From Sabellastarte sp. h YS-2021 (Eukaryota; Annelida; Polychaeta; Sabellida; Sabellidae): a DNA stretch of 64,000 nucleotides. How positions within the stretch are numbered: the stretch's first letter is position 1; each line of letters begins with the position of its first letter. Positions 51,661 through 61,885 of the stretch are shown here, in pieces. Both the position numbers and the translations under genes were made by a program. Below the pieces are notes generated by a model that ran no database searches, had not been told where the DNA came from, and saw only the letters and a list, made by a program, of their open reading frames with translations. The DNA lies in the NCBI GenBank assembly GCA_964017235.1, contig OZ024936.1:56161028-56225027 (forward strand), read 5' to 3'.

Positions 51661-52896
51661 GCCATTCCATGGGAACTAACACCAAGAGTAAATAAAAAGA
51701 AATCTAGCAGTATGAATGTAGAATACATTTATTACAAGCCTTTAACTAAAATACAGGAATTCAAATCAAAAGGGTTACTGTTTACATCTGTAAGCGACAG
51801 GCACAAGAACAAAAAACAACTAAATCCAGCTAGCGCTCCCCCCTCTCCAAAAAAAAAAAGAAAAAAAAAAAGAGCTATGATAATAATAACAAAGGTAAAT
51901 ACACTGACTCTACACTGAACTGAAATAACAAAACAACAAAACACAATTTTGAGTAAAAAAACAAATTTTTGAGGGGTAGAGAAGAATTTTCTATTTTTGT
52001 ATAATTTGAATTGTTGGATATATTTTTCTTCAAAGTTCTGGTGTTTGTTGACAAGGTTACATTATTCATCTGATCAGTTGTAGAGTTTCCTTCAAATCTG
52101 CTTGCTATTGCTCCACTTTTCATGGATCATTCCAGTGATCTCATATTTACAAGCCATGGCAGGATAGAGTATAATTGGACATTTTCACTGAGCATTCATT
52201 TTAGTTACTTCAGCAAATAAGCTTGGTTGGTGAAAATTAATAACAAGTAAAACTTTAGAATCTTTTCACAGAAATGTTGCTACAAACACAATTTTCTGAT
52301 AAGTACACAAAAACATTTCAAATGCTATGCCGAAAAAAAGGTTACTAGCTTTTATAACAGACTATAAATAGGTACAACCACCTTGGTTACGGTAGGATAT
52401 CAGTAACACTTTTCAACAAAGGAAAAAAAGTAACAATTTTCAATGCAAAATTCTGCCACCAAGTTGACTTTGCACTCGATATTCAATATTTATTAACTTA
52501 TGTTTGCATAAATGTGTTTACCCAAAATTGTATTCAAAGGAGCAACATGAGTAGATAGCAGAAGAAAGGTAGAAATTAAAATACTAATCCTTAATTGGAA
52601 GTTTTACAATGAAAGAACATTTACAAAGAGAAACATTGATTTGACCATTTTACACACACTTTTTAATACTGTTTACAAAGAAACTTTAGACACAAGAATT
52701 TTTTTTTTAAAATTCAAAAGAAAGAATTTTTACTTAGGGTTAGTTTCTCATTTTTTAAAGAAATTAACAATAAATAGTTTCACTAATTGAGACATTACTA
52801 AAGATTTAAAATTTCACTAGGAATTGATTTTCACTATGGAAAGCTAAAATTGATTGATACCAACAGGTGAAAACTTCCAATAATACAGTATTTTAA
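51661..52896. other. AT-rich sequence, no gene
   Basis: No coding or repeat signal apart from a poly-A-rich run near 51850. It may belong to the region downstream of the minus-strand Staufen homologue. Confidence 0.45.
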
Positions 52897-54518
52897 GGGG
52901 CTATCAACGTAACGCATAGTTTTCAAGGCCAACCAAAGTGATAAAAAAACACTTGAATTACCATTTCAGTGTAGTCATCTTTAGAGTCTTAAAGTCAAAT
53001 AATATCCATAAATACATATTTATTTTTACCATAAATGTTTTATAAATGAAATAAAATATTAAAATAAATTGCTTTAGCTGTTTTTTCTCAAACTACAATT
53101 TATATAAACAATAAATACTCATGACAAATACGAACTAAAAGTGGTCTAATTTTGATCACCTTAAATATAAGACATGGCTTTCGTTTGTGACAAAAAAAGC
53201 ATATCAAAGAAAAAACAACTTTGGTTTTCCACACACCACTCAAAAGAAAAGTGTCTCACAAAAATTTTGAATGATTTAAATTTTTATGTAAGCTCGGTAT
53301 TTATTTGTAAAACTGAAAATAAAATTACATTGCTTTACACAGTCTTGTTTTTTATAAACGTTCTCATATTCCACATATTTAAAAATCAGAGAAACTTCTT
53401 TTGAAAAAAATAAATCATACAAATTAATGTGCTTGTTTTTCTGAGCAGTGTACATGTCATTATGGCCGCATTCTCAACATTTTACTATTGTTTTTCTGTC
53501 ACGAAAGTATGGCATGTCTTTCCTTTTTTCCTCTCACTTTAGACAACATTTTCCCTGCTGCTATAGCGTAGTAATACAAAACAGCATTTTAAAATCAATT
53601 TGGAATTATTATGCCTAAACAGATAAATAAATTGAACATATTTTACAAACTTTTGATATGTATAACTCACCACTGGCTGAATTAATTCATATTTATGGTA
53701 TGATTTTAAGAACTATTTTACTGGGGCTGACTTTGTGAAAACTACGTACTGTAAGAGGTGGCTGAATATTGGCTACCTAAAGACTGTAATCTATTGGAAA
53801 GATGTCAAAAATTTTATGTTTTATGTCTGTTTGACAAGTGAATTATATAAGGTATTTTCTCTCCTGTTAGGAAAAACTCATCAAGTAAGCACAAGATCAC
53901 ACATATACAGTTATTATATGTAAAGTTAAAATCACGGAAATGTTTTTTTCCCAGTTGGAGGAAAGCATACAGCTAATTTTCACACATACATTGTAAACCA
54001 CAACAAAATCAATACTGTCCTTGGCTTCTCTCCTACTAAATTTACCAAGATATATATATATACACACACATGCAGAGAGACAGAGACTATGTGGAAAAAA
54101 AAACATCGCGGTTTCACATTGGCTGGATTAGATTAGGACACTTTCTTTCCAGAAATGGATGATCTGTTGTACTAAAAATAAAAATATTTTGAATGAAACT
54201 AAACTCAATGTTGTGGAATGGAAATCTGAGTTCAAATCTTCCCCCTTTAATAGCAGCAACAAGATTACCATAAAATTACTGTCAGTATTTGACTTAAATA
54301 GCAAACATAAGTACAGAACAACCAGATGAGCTCTTTCCAAAAGAAGAAAAACGTCACAAATCTTATCCACCCTTTGGCCTCGCTGAAACTTTATGACGTA
54401 TTTTTCTCTGTTGTAAACAATGCAAAACTAGTCCCTGCCTGACAACGACAACTGTTTTTTCTGCGACGTCTGGTGAGCGTTACGTAAACAAATTTTATGT
54501 ACTTGCGTTGATAGCCCC
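52897..54518. mobile_element. piggyBac-like non-autonomous element
   Basis: TIRs GGGGCTATCAACG (left, 52897) and its inverse CGTTGATAGCCCC (right end 54518), each flanked outside by TTAA (52893-52896 and 54519-54522), the piggyBac target. The inner motif ACGTAACGC occurs near both ends in inverted orientation. 1,622 bp, AT-rich interior without a recognisable transposase. Confidence 0.72.
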
Positions 54519-55031
54519 TTAACAAATACACTGCTAAATCTATAATGAACCATTGAACTTCTGTCAAAGTAACAATCCCAGTACAAATAGAGTATGAAAC
54601 TACTTGAGAGTGACAATTCTGATATTACTCACATCTATCGGCTAATAAAAACGTTGGTAAACAAAGCGTACTACTACTTAATCTACAGTAGCAAATTAAA
54701 TTAATGTTTGAGACCAAATAAATACATATCAGTAAATGACTACTTTGACAAAAAAAAATACATACAAAGAAGACATTACTTTTAACATAGGTAGATCAAA
54801 GTGTCTATGTTTTTTTAATTTTCTTTTTTCTTGACAAGACATTTGTCACAACAATGAAAATGAAACGGTCTAAGAGACAAAAACTTCAGATTCTTTTTTT
54901 TTTTTTTTTATAAAATAATATTAAACATTTAAGACAGTATTAATAGTTTACATTTGGTCACTTGTTCTTAGTACAAGTTATTCCCAAAAATTAAGTTATC
55001 AGATCAAATACAGTGTCAAAATACATGTTAC

Positions 55032-55134
55032 CTGAGCCAATGAATACAACTGGTTCACTCCTTAATAAATCCAAGCCAGAAACTACTCCACCAATAGTCA
55101 CACCCATCTTCATGTGGGTATTTGGGTTTTTTTT
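55032..55134 (-). CDS. Candidate exon, unknown gene (weak Alba resemblance)
   Basis: On the minus strand, acceptor GTTTTCAG and donor GTAACA enclose a 103-nt frame without stops. It encodes THMKMGVTIGGVVSGLDLL and then RSEPVVFIGSG. The GSG ending after a VVF strand, with a MKM/MKV start, vaguely recalls the Alba domain of RNase P subunit p25-like proteins, but the spacing is short by several residues. Its phase does not follow directly from the Staufen exon at 60756-60888. It could be a chance open frame. Confidence 0.28.
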
Positions 55135-55165
55135 CTGAAAACAAACCCTTACAGAAACCACAAGG

Positions 55166-55327
55166 AACTGAACCTCTATTATCCGAATTTTCAATTATCC
55201 AACTTCAAACCCACTCTCCCAACTCCATTTAAATGTGATATTTTAGCCCTTCTATTATCTGACCAATCTATTATCCTACCTAATTGTTACTCCCCAATTA
55301 GGGTCTGATAATACAGAGGTTCTACTG
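55166..55327. mobile_element. pogo-like MITE
   Basis: The left end AACTGAACCTCTATTATCCG and the inverse of the right end GCAGTAGAACCTCTGTATTA form TIRs. The interior repeats TATTATC words. About 160 bp, non-coding. Confidence 0.6.
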
Positions 55328-56414
55328 CACTATTTTTGAACTACTATCAAATGGTTAATACTACAAGTCACATGACCTTTAAAGTTTCATCAACACCCTT
55401 GAAAGGAAGGAAAAAGTTAATGACTTCATGTAATTAAACTGTCCTTATTCGCCTTCCAGGGGTCCCTGACAACACGGTTTCTGGGAGATATAATTTTCAA
55501 TTAAAAAACGACGACTTGCTGGAGGAATTGTACCTTAACCTTACAAAGTGACAAATGGCTAAATACTTGGCACACCACAAACTCAATACTTTCAGAGGTA
55601 TGGTCTCTCTAACAAATGCCTTTATATCGCATCAAATAATTTAATTTAGTTCATACTCAAACTGTTTAAGTGATAAACTAAACAGGATTTAAGTTTTGGC
55701 CATAGATAAGATTATTTTTTTTTTAAAAAAAATTCAAAAATGTCCAAAATTTATATCCCAAGAAAAACTAGGTTGCACTCATTTAAATCTTTACCAAGAA
55801 GTAATTTTTTTTTTCACAAAAAACATGCAATTTCGTCTGAAAATTTTTAACACTCCCAATAAAGCTGCCTTAAATACATGTTTTGAGAGATTATCTATTA
55901 CTTTCTGGTGTAACATGTTTGCATTATGTGATGGAATTATTTAACAAGACATACTAAAATTTCAAAATAATACATAAACTACATCTTTTGGAGTGTAATT
56001 TTTCGTACTTTTGAAAATTACTTCTGGTAAAGTTAACACATATATCTCTTTCACATTCTGAACAATATAAAACATAAAACAGCTCAAGACGTGTAATTGT
56101 AGTCGCATACCGTGACATTATAACATATATCTTAACAGGAAAGCATCCAATGGTATCCCATAAATCTACACAAATACAAGTGTAGCAATGTAACAGTATT
56201 GTAAACAAAGGTAAAACTTGGAGCTTTATGTCCTGTTCAACAGCCAGGGTCATACTTCTAGGTGTAGATAACAAAGAAATGTGAAATTAATAACCATTAT
56301 TATCATAATGGATAAAATACCTTTAGTTTTATTTGAAGTAGAGGATTTTTTATTAAATCCGTGATTGCAGAAGTGATTTTAGACTCTTTGTCTAACCTGT
56401 TGTACAATTTTCCT
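55328..56414. other. AT-rich sequence, no gene
   Basis: No feature recognised. Several poly-A/T runs. Confidence 0.45.
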
Positions 56415-56691
56415 GGACCAAGTTTCACAAAAAGGCCTACTAAATATAGAAGGCAGTATGCTATTAAAGCTAGATCTTACTGGGCCCTTAGCAGCCACTA
56501 TAAAAGTGTTCCACTGAGCTGATATACTATGGAATTTCCAAGTTTCTGAGATAGCAGGCCTTTAAGTGAAGGGAACCTACTAAATTGCTGTAGTGAATAC
56601 TATCTCAGTGAAATGGATAGTATAGCCTTAGTAGACTACTAGCAATTAGTAGCCTACTAAGGAGATAGTAGGCCTTTGTGAAACTGGGTCC
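56415..56691. mobile_element. TIR element with TTTCACAAAAAGGCCTACTA ends
   Basis: The left end GGACCAAGTTTCACAAAAAG and the inverse of the right end GGACCCAGTTTCACAAAGGC are inverted repeats of about 28 bp. 277 bp, with internal TAGTAGGC/GCCTACTA words. The ends resemble those of the element at 37752-38288. Confidence 0.7.
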
Positions 56692-58152
56692 TGAACTTTA
56701 CCTTTCCTTGCTCAATCAATCCTTGTCCCAGTGATCAACGTCATATGCTGACTATTGATACATTTCTCATTCTCACTTCCACTGCTTGCCAAGCAATTAG
56801 GGTATGTACACTAATTATGGTCACCCCACTTATTTCTTAAGTTTATTTGTAAATGTAATGCTCATTACATAAATTTCAGTTGATTTTTTTTCCGGCAATA
56901 TTTGTCTTAACCGACCCTCACTATTAAACAGGAGATGGCTTTCCAAACTTTAATCAATTACGGACATAAAAATAATGGATGTTCATAATGCTTACCAAGG
57001 CCATAATAGCTTCGCAAAGCAGTTCTGCTTTAAAACTGGCTCCAATTTTATAAATATCTTGATTAACTCTGCTTAATTGAATTTCAACCGCTACATAAAA
57101 TTACAGCGTACTTATTTACTCCTCACAATGATAAGTCTACTGGTACATAGCTAGTGATGTTAAGTCTCAAGACTTGTGTTTTCTTTATAATGGTCAGAAT
57201 ATAATAAGCACAAAAGACAAAGAAAAACAAAAACCTGTAAACTACTTACACATCAATGCTTACTACCCAGCACAAGAATATACAAAATTATACTTTGTGA
57301 TGATTAAATATGAAGACAACAAATAACTGTGATACCCATGTAGCTAGCTGAAACCATCACTCCACAGAAGTAGAATTCAAACACGGGAATAATGGATCGT
57401 ATCGATCAAGGGTCAGCATATTGGGCCTGCTTTTGAGTACTCTCCCAACGTGTCACATTCATACATTACGCAGATGACAGTTTCAGACAAGTCTACAATA
57501 ATGGGTCTTTTATTACTTAACAACTACAACAAAGGAAGTAAATTTTGTCACAGAAAAAAAAACATCAAGTTTCTTCCAGATATTTACTCCTTTATTATAT
57601 TTGCTGAAATTGTACAACTAGTTTTATTTGAAAAGTAAGCTTTTTGGAATTTAATACAAACCAAGCATGTAAATTAGAACACATTTACAAATTAATATAT
57701 TTTTTTTAATCTTAAATTTTTTTCACAATTACTGCATTGTCATCATTACAAAACTTGTCCAATTAATTTTGAAAATAATGAAATAAAAAAAAATATGTGC
57801 ACCAAGTTCGCAAAACTACTTTTAAGCTTACTTTTCAAAATCATTTCAACTCTGAATTTATAAAATATACACAATCATCAGGATTACATACTAATGCATA
57901 TTAAACTACCACACTTTGGAAAGATTTCTTCTAAAGTTTTCCACGCAATAAGTTCATTCCCAAAGAAATATAATGATGCATCTTAATTGGTTCAAAAAAC
58001 GTTTAAATTGTTACAAATTGTAGAAATTTGATTTCAATTATTTGAGCTTAACCGAAAGTATCATGTCATGACAGATGTTTTTGAATGATGCAAAAAGTAG
58101 TGCATACATAGAAGTTGTCAATGAAATACTGTAAATAGAGGTCACTAGTCAG
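56692..58152. other. AT-rich sequence, no gene
   Basis: No coding or repeat signal recognised. Confidence 0.45.
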
Positions 58153-58535
58153 TAGTGCTGCGACGATGTTTGAAGAAGTTTGATAGTTCGCTCGTTTACT
58201 GCCCTGATTTCGGAGTTCGGTTCAAAACGTCTGAAATTCGGACTTTGCAAAACGTTTAGAAATACCCAACATCACACCACATCCCAACGGATCCTATTTT
58301 CGCCCATCTATAAAACTTGTTTCTTTTGTTGAAAATATGGCGGAAATTATTTTAAAAATATATGGATTATATATTTTTGCTATATTTTCAATAAAGTGAG
58401 AAGATTTTATGTGAGATTTCTGTGTTTTAACTGGTTTTGAAAACATTGTTTTGAAGATCAAACTAGACCGAAGTTTGCTAGCTTGTACAGATACCAAACA
58501 TCGAACCCGATATTCGAAGCAATTTCACAGCACTA
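58153..58535. mobile_element. hAT-like non-autonomous element
   Basis: 383 bp. TIRs TAGTGCTGCGACGATG (left) and TAGTGCTGTGAAATTG (inverse of the right end), with a perfect 8-bp duplication CTAGTCAG (58145-58152 and 58536-58543). Its ends are very close to those of the element at 30809-31213, so it belongs to the same or a sister family. Confidence 0.85.
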
Positions 58536-60109
58536 CTAGTCAGGACCAGTAAACACTTAAGAGGCTTTGACAAAGAGCAGCAGTTTAAAGCACACAGTAC
58601 AAATAAGCATGCCTTTATATTATTGCAAACATTGAATCATCAATTACATAACCACTACGTCTAGAATTTAATAAGGTTGTAAAAACAGATACTGGTATAC
58701 TCAATAAACTAAAACAACTGATACAAAGTAAAATTTTTTAAAGATTTTCGAAAGTTATGGAAATATTCTTATAACATTGAGGTTAAATCTGTTATCTGTA
58801 GGGATGAGTTGGAGCAACTGGTATCCTTGTATAGAGACTATTTCAGTAAAAATACCGTCACAATACTATACAACGGGTAACACCATTGTCAGCACAAATA
58901 ACTATGGGAGAACTTGAATATTGGTGACAAACCCTACATCTGAAAACTCATTTGGTAACAATCCCTACATCTGAAGTAATAACAAAGCTTTATCCCATAT
59001 TTTTGTAAATTTTAAAACTTTTGTAGCGGAAATGCCATGTTTTCTTTTCATGAGCTACACTTCCTGTTAGTGTACCTGTTCAACTGGGGGAATACTAAAA
59101 CACATCCCTTTCCTGAATCCCGAAATCAGAATGGTTTCGCATTGGCAGGATACCAAAACCGAAAATATGCTACCAACAGATTATTTGCAACAATTTTTAA
59201 CAGAAACTTGGCTAAACTCTGTAATTTCTACAATCAAATAATTGGAACTAATGGTATACAGAGTATCCAGCGTAAGTTGTTCCAGCCTGATAATTAAATA
59301 ATAATGATAAATAAATAGGCTCCATGTGACTCCAAAACAAGACTTTTAACACATTTTTGTCAGAAAATACATTTTAACCAGATATACACACAACCCATGT
59401 ACACTTAGATGGATTAAGGTCAATATAAATGGATAAAGTAATTACTGGGATTACAGAGAATATAAATCAATCAGTTAACCAACAGAATTATCATAAAGAA
59501 GAATAAGTTCACTATTGTACAAAGAAAACTATGAATATTGGAATAATATACAAGTGAATTATCAATAACTTCAAAGATGCATGCAATAATATAAATGTTA
59601 ACATATCAATGACTGATTACAAAGTTCTATTTTTTTTTTTTTTCAAACCACATAGAACATATTTTCAAAAGAAACATTCCATTGTGTTGTCTTCATATTG
59701 ATTCAAACATCCTCTTTAAGTTTTTTTCTTTTTTCAAACACAAACCAGCCAATCAAATGCTTCACACTGCAACCTGTGTGTGATTATGTGATTAGCTGGT
59801 TTCAAATTCAAAATCCAGCATCCAATCAAAATCTGTTTGGCTTTGTTTTTGAAATTCAACATGAACCAATCAGATTTGTTCTCTCAGAACACTTACATTC
59901 TTGCACCTTTCATGACTTTCATATGATGGCTGAAAAAGAAAGATGGTTAACAGTCATTTAATTGCTCTTCACAAAGAGGATAAATTTTATAGTAGGTCTA
60001 ACTTTCTCTCACAGAAAGTAAATTTGAAGGACAATGCCCAGATCTAATCATTTTTGTGACATAATTAATGTAAAACTTAAAAGACATTTAAGCTTAACAA
60101 ATTCAGTCA
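58536..60109. other. AT-rich sequence, possible last Staufen exon at its right end
   Basis: On the minus strand TTTCTTTTTCAG ends at 59930, a strong acceptor. Taken in the phase left by the Staufen exon, it would add three residues and a TGA at 59919-59921, with the 3' UTR continuing to lower coordinates. This is inference only. Nothing else is recognised. Confidence 0.3.
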
Positions 60110-60575
60110 CATGACACCTTTCTTACATAAACTACACTGGCTCCCGGCATTCAGTGCCATATACTGTTTAGATATAACCTTCTTACTTACAATTCAATAA
60201 ATTTGAGCCAATCCCCATATCTGTCCTCTTTAATTATACTTAGTGACCTTACACAGGGCAATTCGCCTCTCAGTTTCCTCAAGCGAACCTTACAAATGCA
60301 TGGTGAGGCACAGTTTTCGCAGTAACTGGTCCCTCTGAATGGAACGAACACCCTCAAGCCATCACAACCCAGGAAAGTATTACTGGATTTAGACAATAGT
60401 TGAAGACCAAACTATTCATGTTAGCCTACCCTCCACCATAGTCTTTCTCACCTATCTGACACTAATATGGACACAGACTTCCTTCCCTTGGACTATCCCT
60501 TCTTGGATATCAGTGCCTTAGAGGATGTCTTCATCAATCTGGCGCTTCATAAATAGTTCAAACTACTACTACTAC
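60110..60575 (+). mobile_element. LINE 3' fragment
   Basis: Reads like the C-terminal end of a LINE reverse-transcriptase protein: LHWLPA at about 60140, then the PSEWNEHPQAI-type block (family pattern P.lWN.LP..i) near 60330 and LKTKLF near 60410, interrupted by stops. It ends with an (ACT)n run at 60562-60574, a common 3' tail for CR1/L2-type LINEs. 5'-truncated and decayed. Confidence 0.65.
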
Positions 60576-60755
60576 ATATTTGGAGATATTAACAAGATTT
60601 TGACATTTAACTGGGAAAGCCCATTCCTTGTTAAAATATTTAGAAAATTCATTTAAGGGACTGATTTGGTGGGCACTGAAGTAAGTCTACATATTCTACA
60701 TCAGGCCTACTTTTACTGAAAAACAAAACAAATCTAGTTGCCCTGGTAACTCACC

Positions 60756-60888
60756 CATCTCCAGCAGCTGCCATTCTGGGCACTTCCTGCTTGATCTTGT
60801 CGAGCCCCATCTCAGAGAGTGCTCTCAGTGCAGTGAGGGCGGCCATGTCATGTGATGCCTCAATACTCAGACCAGCTCCGTGTGACAC
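60756..60888 (-). CDS. STAU: Staufen-like exon, C-terminal dsRNA-binding domain
   Basis: On the minus strand the acceptor CTTTCAG precedes GTGTCACACGG and the donor GTGAGT follows GATGG. The 133-nt exon encodes VSHGAGLSI, EASHDMAALTALRALSEMGL and DKIKQEVPEW. This matches the end of the last double-stranded-RNA-binding domain of Staufen (human VCHGIGKDVESCHDMAAL). Staufen binds structured mRNA for transport, translation control or decay. Other dsRBD families were considered, but the SHDMAALxAL run fits Staufen best. Upstream exons would lie at higher coordinates, beyond the DIRS-6 fossil. The gene converges with P4HTM. Confidence 0.68.
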
Positions 60889-61254
60889 CTGAAAGGAAGG
60901 ATTTGAATGTGAAGAGATTGATTTAAATGAGACTGTGAAAACATCTCAGAATTAGTTCACTTCTAGGACAACCCTGAAAGGATTTTATTACAGCCTAGGC
61001 AGATACAGGATTTTCTGAAAGGAGGGGAGGCGGCATGGGTTGTCGGTGGTATGGAAATTTCGTATCTGGACATTTCATAGCAGGACATATTGTACCAATG
61101 GGACCTAACTTGGTACACACACAAGAATCTAAAATCGTCCTTGATATTGTGTCAGTTTGACAATGACACAGGTTTAATAGCTGTCACTTTTTACAGGTAT
61201 ATTACTCTAGTTGGAGAGTAGAGGCAGATTTAGGTGTGGGAGGTGGCATGGACA

Positions 61255-61400
61255 GTGACAAAGCATCGGAGATGCCCGTACCCCACAGCCCGGGGAAATA
61301 GTTTTCGACATCATGAGATATACAGGTCAGTTATGTAAAGGTCCAAATAATGTTAGTAGAGAAAATAACATTTAAGAGAGAAAATGTCTGTAAATTATGA
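61255..61400 (-). mobile_element. 3' end fragment of element A family
   Basis: Reverse complement matches 2690-2822: hairpin GCATC-GGA-GATGC at 61263-61275, TACCCCACAGCCC at 61279-61291, and TAAAGGTCCAAATAATGTTA. It keeps the family's 3' terminus in better condition than element A itself. Confidence 0.65.
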
Positions 61401-61538
61401 AGCTATAAAATTTATTACTTGAAGTACAGCTACCAAAGGAAATAGCACAATTAAGTAAAATTACATATAATAATCAGTTACAACAATCCATATATCTTTG
61501 TCATAAGACAAATCTGTCTCAATTATGGCAGGTGAACT

Positions 61539-61885
61539 TGGAAAATTTAATAGTAATTTAAATTTTTATTAGAAATACTTACCATTTCCTAACAGTAGCT
61601 ATTTGTTGGAGCCATCCAACCCAATGGCCAACGCAGAGATGCGATTTTTTAAGGTTATATAACAACCTTAATCAAGCCATTGGGTTACAGTAGTCCGTCC
61701 TCCCGCCAATTAGGTCACATGACCACATTGTTTACTTCATTATTTTTGTTGCGGGGAGGCGGGAGGGAAATATAAGTGTTAGGAAATGTTAAGTATTTCT
61801 AATAAAAATTTAAATTACTATTAAATTTTCCAATTTTATAGCGAAATACCCTTACCATTTCCTAACAGTAGCTGAATTCAGCCTT
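61539..61885 (-). repeat. DIRS-6 right terminal repeat and internal complementary region
   Basis: TTTATTAGAAATACTTACCA and TTTCCTAACAGTAGCT occur at 61565-61610 and inverted at 61780-61810, followed by TTTTATAGCGAAATACCCTTACCATTTCCT-like sequence from the other end of the element. Confidence 0.75.

Noticed and set aside
53174-54616. Short frames inside and beside the piggyBac-like element as a transposase
   Set aside because: No DDD motif or transposase-like composition, and all are under about 80 residues.
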